Shown: positions 42,472 to 51,808, numbered from the stretch's first letter. The stretch: DNA of 64,000 nt from Mycolicibacterium phlei (GCF_001583415.1 NZ_CP014475.1:1922001-1986000); one strand, 5' to 3'. Made by a program: numbers and translations. Notes: generated by a model from the letters alone, not told the origin.

Positions 42472-43314
42472 GTGAGCGCTGCTGACCACGTCGCCGATCC
42501 GCCGGTGCGGTACGAGGTGCGCGACTGCGGGGTCGCGATCATCACGCTGAACCGTCCGGAGCGGATGAACGGCTGGGGCGGCGGTCTGGCCGGCATGTTC
42601 TTCGAACGTCTCGACGAGGCCGAGGCCGACCCGGCCGTCCGCGCCGTCATCGTGACCGGCAGCGGCCGGGCGTTCTGCGCCGGCGCCGACATGGGCGACC
42701 TCAACGCCATCGGCGCCGCGACCGTCGACTCCGCCTCCCAGACCGACGTCAGCAAGCTGGTCGCCCGGCACCCGCACTCCGTGATGGCGGTGCGCAAGCC
42801 CGTCATCGCCGCGATCAACGGTGCCTGTGCCGGCATGGGTTTGACGCTCGCGCTGGCCTGCGACGTGCGGTTCGCCGCCGAGGGCGCGAAGTTCACCACC
42901 TCGTTCGCGCGCCGCGGCCTGATCGCCGAGTACGGCATCTCGTGGATCCTGCCGCGCATCGTCGGCAACGGTGTCGCGATGGACCTGCTGCTGTCCGGGC
43001 GGGTGTTCCTCGCCGACGAGGCCGCCCGCCTCGGTGTGGTCAACCACGTCGTCGCGCCCGACGAATTACTGTCGCGCGCAATAGGTTACGCCGAAGACAT
43101 CGCCACGCACTGTGCGCCGAGTTCGCTCGCGGTGATCAAGGAGCAGGTCTACACCGACACCATGCGATCGGTCTTCGAGGCCAGCGACCGCGCCGAGAAG
43201 CTGATGCACGAGTCGATGCTGCGCCCCGACTTCATCGAGGGGATCACCAGCTTCTTCGAGAAGCGCCCGCCGAACTTCCCGCCCCTGGTACTCGAGAAGG
43301 AGGATGCGTCATGA
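42472..43314 (+). CDS. Enoyl-CoA hydratase/isomerase family protein
   Basis: A 280-residue crotonase. RAFCAGADMGDLN and GACAGMGLTLALACDVRFA are the oxyanion loops; the first Glu position is Thr. SFARRGLIAEYGISWILPR is a widely seen variant of the second segment whose Glu is shifted (AEYG). It opens the operon 42472-49211. GTG 42472 is preceded by GGAGGAGG-type sequence. A promoter-like TTGCGG (42398) and TACAGT (42423), 19 nt apart, lie upstream, with low confidence. Its stop overlaps the next ATG by 4 nt. Confidence 0.88.
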   Translation: MSAADHVADPPVRYEVRDCGVAIITLNRPERMNGWGGGLAGMFFERLDEAEADPAVRAVIVTGSGRAFCAGADMGDLNAIGAATVDSASQTDVSKLVARHPHSVMAVRKPVIAAINGACAGMGLTLALACDVRFAAEGAKFTTSFARRGLIAEYGISWILPRIVGNGVAMDLLLSGRVFLADEAARLGVVNHVVAPDELLSRAIGYAEDIATHCAPSSLAVIKEQVYTDTMRSVFEASDRAEKLMHESMLRPDFIEGITSFFEKRPPNFPPLVLEKEDAS

Positions 43315-44537
43315 GCGCACCACAGCCGTTGGACTACATGGCCATCGACGTCGACAACCACTACTACGAGCCGCTCGACGCGTTCACCCGCCACCTGCCC
43401 AAGGAGTTCCGCCAGCGCGGCGTGCAGATGCTCACCGACGGGAAGCGCACCTACGCGGTGTTCGGCGGGAAGATCAACCACTTCATCCCGAACCCGACGT
43501 TCGACCCGATCATCGAACCCGGCTGCCTGGACCTGCTGTTCCGCGGCGAGATCCCCGAGGGCGTCGACCCGGCGTCGCTGATGAAGGTCGACCGGCTCGC
43601 CGACCATCCCGAGTACCAGAACCGCGACGCGCGGGTGAAGAAGATGGACGAGCAGAACCTCGAAACCGTGTTCATGCTCCCGACTTTCGCGTGTGGCGTG
43701 GAGGAGGGACTCAAGCACGACATCCCCGCCACCATGGCCTCGATCCACGCCTTCAACCTGTGGCTCGACGAGGACTGGGGCTTCGACCGGCCCGATCACC
43801 GCATCCTGGCCGCGCCGATCATCTCGCTGGCCGATCCGCAGCAGGCGGTCGAGGAGGTCGAGTTCGTGCTGGGCCGCGGCGCCAAACTGGTGTGCATCCG
43901 GCCCGCGCCGGTGCCCGGTGAGGTGCGGCCGCGCTCGCTGGGCGACCCGGTGCACGATCCGGTGTGGGCCCGGCTCGCCGAGGCGGGCGTGCCCGTCGTC
44001 TTCCACCTGTCCGACTCCGGCTACATGGCGATCCCCGCGCTGTGGGGCGGCAGCGGGGAGTTCCGCGGGTTCGGCAGACGCGACCCGCTCGACATGGTGC
44101 TGATGGACGACCGCGCCATCCACGACACCCTCGCCTCGATGATCGTGCACCAGGTGTTCACCCGGCACCCCAAGCTCAAGGTGGCCAGCATCGAGAACGG
44201 CTCCTACTTCGTGTACCGGCTGATCAAACGGCTCAAGAAGTCCGCCAACAACGCGCCGTACCACTACAAGGAGGATCCGGTCGAACAGCTCAAGAACAAC
44301 GTCTGGATCGCGCCGTACTACGAGGACGACGTGAAACTGCTGGCCGAGACCATCGGCGTGGACAAGATCCTGTTCGGTTCCGACTGGCCGCACGGCGAGG
44401 GCCTGGCCGATCCGACGTCGTTCACCGCCGACATCCCGCAGTTCCCCGAGTTCAGCCACGAGGACACCCGAATGGTCATGCGCGACAACGCGTTGACGCT
44501 GCTGGGTGCGAATGTGACGGCCGGCGCCGGCAGATGA
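43311..44537 (+). CDS. Amidohydrolase-family (TIM-barrel) metal-dependent hydrolase
   Basis: A 408-residue amidohydrolase_2 protein. The N-terminus has DVDNHYYEP, near the usual metal-site position, and the C-terminus has LFGSDWPHGEG, whose Asp is the conserved metal/base residue. Relatives include decarboxylases such as ACMSD and gamma-resorcylate decarboxylase, as well as hydrolases. It is similar in layout to the minus-strand paralogue at 53657-54886. Coupled by ATGA to the crotonase before it and to the CoA ligase after it, so it acts in the same route, perhaps on a ring-derived acid. Confidence 0.85.
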   Translation: MSAPQPLDYMAIDVDNHYYEPLDAFTRHLPKEFRQRGVQMLTDGKRTYAVFGGKINHFIPNPTFDPIIEPGCLDLLFRGEIPEGVDPASLMKVDRLADHPEYQNRDARVKKMDEQNLETVFMLPTFACGVEEGLKHDIPATMASIHAFNLWLDEDWGFDRPDHRILAAPIISLADPQQAVEEVEFVLGRGAKLVCIRPAPVPGEVRPRSLGDPVHDPVWARLAEAGVPVVFHLSDSGYMAIPALWGGSGEFRGFGRRDPLDMVLMDDRAIHDTLASMIVHQVFTRHPKLKVASIENGSYFVYRLIKRLKKSANNAPYHYKEDPVEQLKNNVWIAPYYEDDVKLLAETIGVDKILFGSDWPHGEGLADPTSFTADIPQFPEFSHEDTRMVMRDNALTLLGANVTAGAGR

Positions 44538-46147
44538 CCGAGTGGACGATCGGGGCGGTCCTCGACGCGATCGCCGAGGCGGCGCCGGACCGGCTGATGT
44601 CGATCTGCGGGCAGCGCCGCAGCACCTACGGGCAGGTGGCCGACCGGACCCGCAGGCTGGCCAACTTCCTTGCCGGCCACGGTCTCGGCGCCCACCGCGA
44701 ACGCGCCGAGCTGCAGAACTGGGAGTGCGGCCAGGACCGGGTCGCGCTGCTCATGCACAACGACCTGTACCCGGACATGATGATCGGCGCGCTCAAGGCG
44801 CGCACCGTCCCGGTCAACGTCAACTACAACTACACTCCGCGCGAGGTCGCCGAACTCTTCGAGTACCTGCGTCCCCGCGCGGTCGTCTATCACCGCTCGT
44901 TCGGGGCGAAGTTCGCCGATGTGCTGCCACCGGCTTGCGCGGAGCTGCTCATCGAGATCGACGACGACTCCGGCGCGCCGCGCCTGCCCGGCGCTGTCAC
45001 GCTCGATGACGCACTGGCACAGGGCGATACCGATCAGCGCATCGAGGGTTCGCCCGATGACGTGCTGATGGTGTGCACCGGCGGCACCACCGGACGCCCC
45101 AAGGGTGTGATGTGGCGGCAGAGCGACACCTACGTCATCTCGATGAACGGCGCCGACCACGAGTCCGTCGACGAGATCCACGCCAAGCTCGGCGGCCAGC
45201 CGCAGCCGTGGTTCGCGGTGTCCCCGCTGATGCACGCCGCCGGCCTGTGGATGACGTTCGCCGGACTGCTCAACGGCATCCCCGTGATCCTCTACGACAA
45301 GACGAGTTTCGACCCGTGTGCGGTGCTGACCACCGCGCAGCGCGAGAAGGCCGGCATGATGACCATCGTCGGCGACGCGTACGCCCGCCCGCTGGTCGAG
45401 GAACTGCGCACCGGCGACTACGACCTGTCGTCGCTGTACGCCATCGCCACCGGCGGTGCGGCGACCAACCCGAAATATCAACGCGCACTGCTGGATCTGC
45501 TGCCGCAGATCACCCTGATCAACGGGTACGGCTCCTCGGAGACCGGCAACGTCGGCTTCGGGCGCAGTCAGCGCGGCGAGGAGAAGTCCACCTTCGAACT
45601 GCGTGAGGGCGCGCTGGTGGTGTCCGAGGACTACCGCAGGTTCCTCGTTGCAGGCGAGGAGGAGGTCGGGTTCGTCGCCCGGGGCGGACGGATACCGCTC
45701 GGCTACTTCGACGACGAGGCGGCCACCCGCAGGACGTTCCCGGTCGTCGAGGGCAGGCGCGTGGTGATCTCCGGTGACCGCGGCTCGCTGGCCGCCGACG
45801 GCACGCTGCGGCTGTTCGGCCGCGACGCGCTGGTCGTCAACAGCGGCGGGGAGAAGGTGTTCGTCGAGGAGGTCGAAGAGGTGCTGCGCGCGCACCCCGC
45901 CGTCGCCGACGCGCTGGTGGTCGGCAGGCCCAGCGAGCGCTGGGGCCAGGAGGTGGTGGCGCTCGTCGCGCTGCGCGCCGGACACGACACGACACCCGAC
46001 GCACTGCACGCCCACTGCACCGAAAGCCTCGCCAAGTTCAAGACACCGAAGGAGTTCCTCTTTGTCGACCAGGTCCGCCGACTCGGCAACGGCAAGCCCG
46101 ACTACCGCTGGGCCCGATCCGCGGCGACACAACAGGTGAACGCGTGA
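44534..46147 (+). CDS. AMP-forming acyl-CoA ligase (FadD19/FadD3-like region)
   Basis: A 537-residue ANL ligase. VCTGGTTGRPKGVMWRQ is the P-loop in the form used by mycobacterial FadD19-type ligases, GYGSSETGNVGFG is the adenine site, VVISGDRGSLAADGTL includes the core Asp, and LGNGKPDYRWA has the C-terminal Lys. FadD19 activates cholesterol side-chain acids; identity is not claimed, but the wording GKPDYRWA and KGVMWR is shared. It overlaps the neighbours by 4 nt on both sides (ATGA and GTGA). Confidence 0.9.
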   Translation: MTEWTIGAVLDAIAEAAPDRLMSICGQRRSTYGQVADRTRRLANFLAGHGLGAHRERAELQNWECGQDRVALLMHNDLYPDMMIGALKARTVPVNVNYNYTPREVAELFEYLRPRAVVYHRSFGAKFADVLPPACAELLIEIDDDSGAPRLPGAVTLDDALAQGDTDQRIEGSPDDVLMVCTGGTTGRPKGVMWRQSDTYVISMNGADHESVDEIHAKLGGQPQPWFAVSPLMHAAGLWMTFAGLLNGIPVILYDKTSFDPCAVLTTAQREKAGMMTIVGDAYARPLVEELRTGDYDLSSLYAIATGGAATNPKYQRALLDLLPQITLINGYGSSETGNVGFGRSQRGEEKSTFELREGALVVSEDYRRFLVAGEEEVGFVARGGRIPLGYFDDEAATRRTFPVVEGRRVVISGDRGSLAADGTLRLFGRDALVVNSGGEKVFVEEVEEVLRAHPAVADALVVGRPSERWGQEVVALVALRAGHDTTPDALHAHCTESLAKFKTPKEFLFVDQVRRLGNGKPDYRWARSAATQQVNA

Positions 46148-46983
46148 GCCACAAAGCAATCGACTGCCTCGTCAACGTCCACTTCGGCGAGACCGAACAG
46201 CAGCCCTCCTGGATGCTCAAGGTTCGCGACGACTACTTCAAGGGCCCCCAGTCGATGTTCGCGCCGGTCGATCTCGGCGAGCTGCTCGACGAGATGGACG
46301 AACAGGGTGTGGAGAAGGCGATCCTGATGGACAGCCTGACCAAGCCGTCGACCACCGCGCGCAAGTTCGTCGAGGCCCGACCCGACCGGTTCGCGCTGGC
46401 GATGGGCGGGGTGAACCTGCTGCGTCCGATCCCGTCGCTGCGCGAGCTGGCCGCCGTCGCCGCCGACCTGCCCGTCGTGTACGCGGTGGTGGGGCCGAGC
46501 TTCTGGGGTGACGGCCAGTACCCGCCCAGCGACGCGGTGTACTACCCGCTCTACACCAAGTGCGCCGAACTCGGGTTGCCGCTGTGCGTCAACACCGGTA
46601 TCCCCGGGCCACCGATCCCCGGCGAGGTGCAGAACCCGATCCACCTCGACCGTGTCTGCGTGCGGTTCCCGGAGCTGAAGCTGTGCATGATCCACGGCGC
46701 CGACCCGTGGTGGGATGTGGCGATCCGGTTGCTGATCAAGTACCAGAACCTGCGGCTGATGACCTCGGCGTGGTCACCGAAACGGTTGCCCGAGAGCCTG
46801 ATCCACTACATGCGCACCCGCGGCCCGAACAAGGTGATCTACGGGTCGGACTGGCCGGTACTCAAGATGCGCCGGGTGATTCCCGAGGCGCAGAACCTCG
46901 ATCTACCACCCGAGGTGCTCGACAACTACCTCTACAACAACGCCCGGGAGTTCTTCTTCGGGGCCGACGACGGGGAGCAGTGA
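46144..46983 (+). CDS. Amidohydrolase-family (TIM-barrel) protein, short form
   Basis: A 279-residue protein of the amidohydrolase_2 superfamily, shorter than the other two in the window. The N-terminus has AIDCLVNVHFGE; the end has VIYGSDWPVLKMRRV, where the usual Pro-His is Pro-Val, so metal binding may be partial or lost. GTG 46144 overlaps the ligase stop (GTGA). It is followed by an acyl-CoA dehydrogenase with TGATG overlap. Reaction unknown. Confidence 0.82.
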   Translation: MSHKAIDCLVNVHFGETEQQPSWMLKVRDDYFKGPQSMFAPVDLGELLDEMDEQGVEKAILMDSLTKPSTTARKFVEARPDRFALAMGGVNLLRPIPSLRELAAVAADLPVVYAVVGPSFWGDGQYPPSDAVYYPLYTKCAELGLPLCVNTGIPGPPIPGEVQNPIHLDRVCVRFPELKLCMIHGADPWWDVAIRLLIKYQNLRLMTSAWSPKRLPESLIHYMRTRGPNKVIYGSDWPVLKMRRVIPEAQNLDLPPEVLDNYLYNNAREFFFGADDGEQ

Positions 46984-48026
46984 TGGACCGCTACGAACTG
47001 CGCAGGCTCGACTACAGCCTGACCGAGGACCACCAGGCCCTGCAGGCGGCCTACCGGGACTTCTTCAAGACGCACTGCCCGATCGAGACCGTGCGCGCCG
47101 CCGAGGGCACCGGCTTCGACAAGAGCCTGTGGGAACGCCTGTGCGGCATGGGCGCGAGCTCGATGGCGCTGCCCGAGGACGTCGGCGGTGACGGTGCCAC
47201 GCTCGTCGACCTGACCCTGGTCGCCGAGGAGGTCGGTCGCGCGCTGGCCCCGGTGCCGTGGATCGACCACGTCTGCGCCGCGAGGCTGCTTGGCCGTCTC
47301 GGTGCCGTCGACTCCGATGTCATCAACGGGCAGACGATCGTCGGTCTGGACCCCGCGCAGGACAACCTCACCGGGGTGCGGCTGGTGCCCAGCGGGTCGG
47401 TCGCCGACCACGTGCTGCTGCGCGACGGCGACCAGATCGTCAAGCTCACCTTCGCCACCCGCCCGGCCAGGGTCGACAACATCGGCAGGCTGCCGATGGC
47501 GTGGATCGACCCGGCCGCCGCCGACGACCGCACCGTGTTGGCGTCGGGGCCGCAGGCGCTGGCGGAATATCAACGGGCGCTCGACGAGTGGCGGGTGCTC
47601 ACCGGTGCGGCGCTGGCCGGCCTGGTCGAGGAGACGATGACGATCGCCGCGGAGTTCTCCAAGACCCGCTACACGCTCGGGGTGCCGATCTCCACGCTGC
47701 AGGCCATCTCGCATCCGCTGGCCAACATGGCGATCACCGTGCAGGGCGGGCGCAACCTCGCCCGGCGCGCGGCGTGGTTCCTCGACAACGAGCCCGACGA
47801 ACGGCGCGAACTGGCGCCGTCGGCGTTCGTGTTCATGGCCGAGGAGGCGTCGAAGGCGGCGACGATGGCGGTGCACATCCAGGGCGGGCTCGGGGTGTCG
47901 GCGGAGGCGGCGTCGAGCGCGTACCTGGTGCGGGCGCGCGGCTGGGCGCTGGCCGGGGGAGATCCGGCGGCGACGGCCAAGTACATCGCGCGGATCGTCG
48001 CGGAGCGGGAAAGCGGAGAGGGCTAG
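46983..48026 (+). CDS. Acyl-CoA dehydrogenase, probable partner subunit of a heteromeric enzyme
   Basis: A 347-residue acyl-CoA dehydrogenase-fold protein, shorter than normal, with a weak middle domain and the late motif MAVHIQGGLGVSAEAASS. No Y-E-G-T catalytic Glu motif is seen. It lies 3 nt before the 48030-49211 gene, and the two look like the alpha2-beta2 pair arrangement also seen at 10137-12504. It would supply half of the FAD and CoA sites. Its ATG overlaps the preceding stop by one base (TGATG). Confidence 0.85.
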   Translation: MDRYELRRLDYSLTEDHQALQAAYRDFFKTHCPIETVRAAEGTGFDKSLWERLCGMGASSMALPEDVGGDGATLVDLTLVAEEVGRALAPVPWIDHVCAARLLGRLGAVDSDVINGQTIVGLDPAQDNLTGVRLVPSGSVADHVLLRDGDQIVKLTFATRPARVDNIGRLPMAWIDPAAADDRTVLASGPQALAEYQRALDEWRVLTGAALAGLVEETMTIAAEFSKTRYTLGVPISTLQAISHPLANMAITVQGGRNLARRAAWFLDNEPDERRELAPSAFVFMAEEASKAATMAVHIQGGLGVSAEAASSAYLVRARGWALAGGDPAATAKYIARIVAERESGEG

Positions 48027-48029
48027 GTA

Positions 48030-49211
48030 ATGGACTTCTCACGGGTCGAACTCTGCGAGGAGGACCGGGCGTTCCAGCAGGAGGTGCGCACGTTCCTGAG
48101 CGAGCTCGTCACCGAGGACGTGCTGCGCCGCGACCGGGAGACCGGCGACAACTTCGACGAGGGCGTGCACCTGGCGCTGGGTGCGGCGGGTTACCTGGAG
48201 AAGGAGTGGAAGCCCGAGTCCGAGGGCGGGTTCAACCGGGTCCGCCGCCGCATCTGGGAGCTGGAGAAGCGGCGCGCGCACGTGCCCTGGGTGACGTTCG
48301 GCACCACGTCGCTGGTGCGGCGCAGTGTCGAGAAGTTCGGCTCACCCGAGGTGAAGGCCGAGGTGCTGCCGAAGGTGTACAGCGGCCACGTCCGGTTCTG
48401 CCTGGGCTACACCGAACCCGAGGGTGGTTCCGACATCGCCACCTGCAAGACCCGCGCGGTGCGCGATGGCGACGAGTGGGTGATCAACGGCTCGAAGATG
48501 TTCACCACCGGCGCGCACAACTGCCAGTACGTCTTCCTGATCACCAACACCGACCCCGAGGCGCCGAAACACAAGAGCCTCACCATGTTCCTGGTGCCGC
48601 TCGACACGCCGGGCATCGAGATCCAGGGCATCCGCACGGTCGACGGCGACCGGACCAACATCGTCTACTACACCGACGTGCGCGTGCCCGACAAGTACCG
48701 CCTCGGTGAGGTCAACGAGGGCTGGAAGGTGCTGCGCGAACCGCTCGACGCCGAACACGGCGCCGTGGAGGTCGAACCGGACGGCCTGCAGGACGTCGCG
48801 ATCATGATGCACCAGGCGATGACGATGGCCGTCGCGGCCGACCGCGCCGCGGAGAAGGCCGGCACCCCGGATGCCAACGGGCGCAGGCCGGTCGACGACG
48901 GTGCGGTGGCCTACCGGCTCGGTCGTGCCGTCGCGCGGATGGAGGCGGCGTTCTCCACGCCGAGCATCTTCGGCCGGGTGGCGCTGGCGCAGACGATGCG
49001 TGACATCTCGCCGGATCTGATGGATCTGCACGGCACCCCGGGGTCGCTGCCGCTGGGTGCCGACGGCGCCGCCGACGACGGGGCCGCGGAGTACGTGTAC
49101 CGGTTCGCCCCGCTGGTCGGGATCTACGGCGGAACGCTGGAGGTGTTCCGCAACATGATCGCCCAGTACGTGCTGGGCCTCGGCAAACCGGCCTACGCCG
49201 CGCCGCGGTAA
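48030..49211 (+). CDS. Acyl-CoA dehydrogenase, probable catalytic subunit of a heteromeric enzyme
   Basis: A 393-residue acyl-CoA dehydrogenase with CLGYTEPEGGSDIATC (about 124-139), the FAD/acyl motif, and VGIYGGTLEVFRNMIAQ at the end. In place of the Y-E-G-T Glu it reads Y-G-G-T, so the proton base must be elsewhere, as in mycobacterial heteromeric FadE enzymes. It is paired with the 46983-48026 gene. Last gene of the seven-cistron operon that starts at 42472, followed by a 62-bp palindrome. Confidence 0.88.
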   Translation: MDFSRVELCEEDRAFQQEVRTFLSELVTEDVLRRDRETGDNFDEGVHLALGAAGYLEKEWKPESEGGFNRVRRRIWELEKRRAHVPWVTFGTTSLVRRSVEKFGSPEVKAEVLPKVYSGHVRFCLGYTEPEGGSDIATCKTRAVRDGDEWVINGSKMFTTGAHNCQYVFLITNTDPEAPKHKSLTMFLVPLDTPGIEIQGIRTVDGDRTNIVYYTDVRVPDKYRLGEVNEGWKVLREPLDAEHGAVEVEPDGLQDVAIMMHQAMTMAVAADRAAEKAGTPDANGRRPVDDGAVAYRLGRAVARMEAAFSTPSIFGRVALAQTMRDISPDLMDLHGTPGSLPLGADGAADDGAAEYVYRFAPLVGIYGGTLEVFRNMIAQYVLGLGKPAYAAPR

Positions 49212-49231
49212 CCCGCCCCAGCCCGATAACC

Positions 49232-49293
49232 CGCGAGCGTGCGTGTCTGCACACGACACGCCGCGAAATCTCAGCAGTTTGCGCACGCTCGCG
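49232..49293. repeat. 62-bp palindromic element, family B copy 1
   Basis: 12-nt arms CGCGAGCGTGCG (49232-49243) and CGCACGCTCGCG (49282-49293) close a 38-nt interior. The whole 62 bp is the reverse complement of 58506-58567 with one difference. It lies between the acyl-CoA dehydrogenase stop and the epimerase start. Confidence 0.9.
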
Positions 49294-49312
49294 CCGGAAG
49301 GAAGGTGCAGGA

Positions 49313-50341
49313 ATGGCGGCAGGAAAGGCTTCGGCAACACGCCAGCGCGCGCTGGTGATGGGGCCGAGCGGCTTCGTCGGCTCGCACGTCACCCGCAAGC
49401 TCGCCGAGCGCGGCGACGACGTCCGGGTGTACCTGCGCAAGACCAGCTCGACGATTGCCATCGACGACCTCGACGTGCAACGTCACTACGGCGACCTCTA
49501 CGACGAGCAGGCGCTGCGGACGGCGATGGCCGACCGCGACGTCGTCTACTACTGCATCGTCGACACCCGGTTCCACCTGCGTGACCCCGCACCGCTGTTC
49601 GAGGTCAACGTCAACTGCCTGCGCCGGGTCCTCGACATCGCCGTCGACGCCGGCCTGCGAAAGTTTGTGTTCTGCAGCACCATCGGCACCATCGCGCTCG
49701 GCGACGGCAGCGGCCCGGTCACCGAGGACATGCCGTTCGACTGGGGCGACAAGGGCGGCCCGTACATCGAATCCCGCCGCCAGGCCGAGGAACTCGTGTT
49801 GCACTACGCACGCGAGCGTGGCCTGCCCGCCGTCGCGATGTGCGTGTCCAACCCGTACGGTCCCGGCGATTTCAACCCGCACCAGGGGTTGATGGTGAAG
49901 TACGCGGCGCTCGGCAAGGTGCCCGTCTACATCAAGGGGGTGTCCACCGAGGTCGTCGGCATCGAGGACGTCGCCGAGGCGTTCCTGCTCGCCGCCGACC
50001 GCGGCCGCGTCGGCGAACGCTACATCATCTCCGAGAGCTACATGTCGATGCGCGACATGCTGACCATCGCCGCCACGGCCGTCGGCGCCAGACCGCCGCG
50101 CTTCGGGATACCGCTGTCGGCGGCCTACGCGTCGGCGTGGCTGGGCGACAACCTGGCCCGGCTGGTCGGCCGCGACTTCGAGATGAACACCAACGGCATT
50201 CGGCTGCTGCACATCATGGCGCCCGCCGACCACGGCAAGGCCACCCGCGAACTCGGCTGGCATCCGCGCCCGACGGCCGAGTCGCTGCGCGAGGCGGCCC
50301 GGTTCCACGTCGAGCAGGTGCGGGCGAAGGCGACCGCATGA
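49313..50341 (+). CDS. NAD-dependent epimerase/dehydratase-type SDR (3beta-HSD-like)
   Basis: A 342-residue extended SDR. The cofactor motif is MGPSGFVGSHVTRKLAE (G-x2-G-x2-G), and the active site region reads FCSTIGTIALG ... GPYIESRRQAEELV. The catalytic Tyr is present, but the Lys four residues later is Arg (Y-I-E-S-R). Family activity is oxidation or epimerisation of sugar or sterol hydroxyls, for example 3beta-hydroxysteroid dehydrogenase. It is overlapped by 4 nt by the SnoaL-like gene (ATGA). A GAAGGAAGG precedes its ATG. Confidence 0.82.
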   Translation: MAAGKASATRQRALVMGPSGFVGSHVTRKLAERGDDVRVYLRKTSSTIAIDDLDVQRHYGDLYDEQALRTAMADRDVVYYCIVDTRFHLRDPAPLFEVNVNCLRRVLDIAVDAGLRKFVFCSTIGTIALGDGSGPVTEDMPFDWGDKGGPYIESRRQAEELVLHYARERGLPAVAMCVSNPYGPGDFNPHQGLMVKYAALGKVPVYIKGVSTEVVGIEDVAEAFLLAADRGRVGERYIISESYMSMRDMLTIAATAVGARPPRFGIPLSAAYASAWLGDNLARLVGRDFEMNTNGIRLLHIMAPADHGKATRELGWHPRPTAESLREAARFHVEQVRAKATA

Positions 50342-50832
50342 CCGAGGCGGACCTCGTCGAGATCGAGGCGATCAAACAGCTCAAGGCCCGCTACTGCCGC
50401 CTGCTCGACACCAAGGACTGGACCGCGTGGCGTGAGCTGTTCGCCGACGACTTCGTCAGCGACACATCGCCATCCGGCGGCAAGGTGATCCACGGCGCCG
50501 ACGAGTTCGTCGCCTTCACCCGCAAGAGCCTGCGCGACCAGCCCACCGTGCACCAGGTGCACGCACCCGAGATCGAACTGACCTCGGCGACGACGGCCCG
50601 CGGCGTGTGGGCGCTCGAGGACGTCGTGCGGTTCGGCCCTGGGTTGAACCTGCGCGGCTACGGGCACTACCACGAGACGTACGCCAAGCTCGACGGTCGG
50701 TGGCGCTTCACCAGTTCCACGCTGACCCGGCTGCGCGTCGACGTGTTCAACGGCCTTGTCTCGGTGCGCGTGTCCGACCGCATCACCCGGCTGGTCGGGC
50801 GGCTCTCCGCGCGGGCGCTCAGGAACGGATGA
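50338..50832 (+). CDS. SnoaL/NTF2-like small protein
   Basis: A 164-residue NTF2-fold protein ([29 protein letters not shown], then [24 protein letters not shown]). The group contains delta5-3-ketosteroid isomerase, scytalone dehydratase and SnoaL cyclases, which use an Asp/His pair in a cone-shaped pocket; an Asp at the ELFADDF segment and His residues are available. It is translationally coupled to the epimerase-type SDR, a pairing reminiscent of a dehydrogenase plus isomerase. Its 3' end overlaps the convergent hydrolase by 14 nt. Confidence 0.8.
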   Translation: MTEADLVEIEAIKQLKARYCRLLDTKDWTAWRELFADDFVSDTSPSGGKVIHGADEFVAFTRKSLRDQPTVHQVHAPEIELTSATTARGVWALEDVVRFGPGLNLRGYGHYHETYAKLDGRWRFTSSTLTRLRVDVFNGLVSVRVSDRITRLVGRLSARALRNG

Positions 50833-51643
50833 ACTCCAGCAGGTCGGCGTTGATCACCTCGTGGTGGGTGACGAACATGCCGTGCGGGTAGCCCGGGTAG
50901 GTCTTGAGCGTGCCGTTGGGCAGCAGCTGCGCCGAGCGCGGACCGGAGTTCTCGTACGGCACGATCTGGTCGTCGTCGCCGTGCATCACCAGCACCGGGA
51001 TGGTGATCGTCTTCAGGTCCTCGGTGAAGTCGGTCTGCGAGAACGCGACGATGCCGTCGTAGTGCGCCTTGGCGCCGCCCATCATGCCCTGGCGCCACCA
51101 GTTCTCGATGATCGCCTCCGACGGCTCCACACCGGGCCGGTTTAACCCGTAGAACGGGCCCGCCGCCAGTGACCGGTAGAACACCGAACGGTTGGCGGCC
51201 AGCTGCGCCTGAAGATCGTCGAAGACCTCCTTGGGCAGACCGCCGGGATTGGCCTCGGTCTTGACCATCAGCGGCGGCACGGCGCTGATCAGCACCGCCT
51301 TGGCCGCCCGGTCCTGCCCGTGCCGGGCCAGATAGTGCACCACCTCACCGCCTCCGGTGGAGTGGCCGATGTGCACGGCGTCACGCACATCGAGGTGGGC
51401 CATCAGCGCGGCCAGATCGTCGGCGTAGTGGTCCATGTCGTGTCCGTCGGCCACCTGGGCCGAGCGGCCGTGCCCGCGCCGGTCGTGGGCGATGACGCGG
51501 AAGCCGTGCCGCAGGAAGAACAGCATCTGGGTGTCCCAGTCGTCCGACGACAGCGGCCAGCCGTGGCTGAACACGATCGGCTGACCCGAACCCCAGTCCT
51601 TGTAGAAAATCTCGACACCGTCAGAGGTGGTGATCGTGGGCAT
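50819..51643 (-). CDS. Alpha/beta hydrolase, cofactor-free chloroperoxidase type
   Basis: A 274-residue hydrolase with the nucleophile S95 in [10 protein letters not shown], the acid in [12 protein letters not shown] and the His in [12 protein letters not shown]: a complete Ser-Asp-His triad in the arrangement of the non-heme chloroperoxidases and related esterases. Such enzymes are usually esterases or perhydrolases. ATG 51643 is well placed with GGAAGGACGAGAGC upstream; the frame extends upstream but only as a shadow. No obvious link to the catabolic route; it might cleave an ester bond at the entry of the pathway. Confidence 0.88.
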   Translation of the reverse strand: MPTITTSDGVEIFYKDWGSGQPIVFSHGWPLSSDDWDTQMLFFLRHGFRVIAHDRRGHGRSAQVADGHDMDHYADDLAALMAHLDVRDAVHIGHSTGGGEVVHYLARHGQDRAAKAVLISAVPPLMVKTEANPGGLPKEVFDDLQAQLAANRSVFYRSLAAGPFYGLNRPGVEPSEAIIENWWRQGMMGGAKAHYDGIVAFSQTDFTEDLKTITIPVLVMHGDDDQIVPYENSGPRSAQLLPNGTLKTYPGYPHGMFVTHHEVINADLLEFIRS

Positions 51644-51808
51644 GCTCTCGTCCTTCCGGTACAGAGCGATGGTTGCGTACTGGCAGGTCCATCCTGCCGC
51701 GATCGGCGCGACTTCGCCGGGTATCCGCCCGCACCGGGAAAACGAGGGTGAGTCCTCGTCGGAATGGCTACTTTTGATCACACATTCCTGACCGTCAGAG
51801 GAGCGCTT

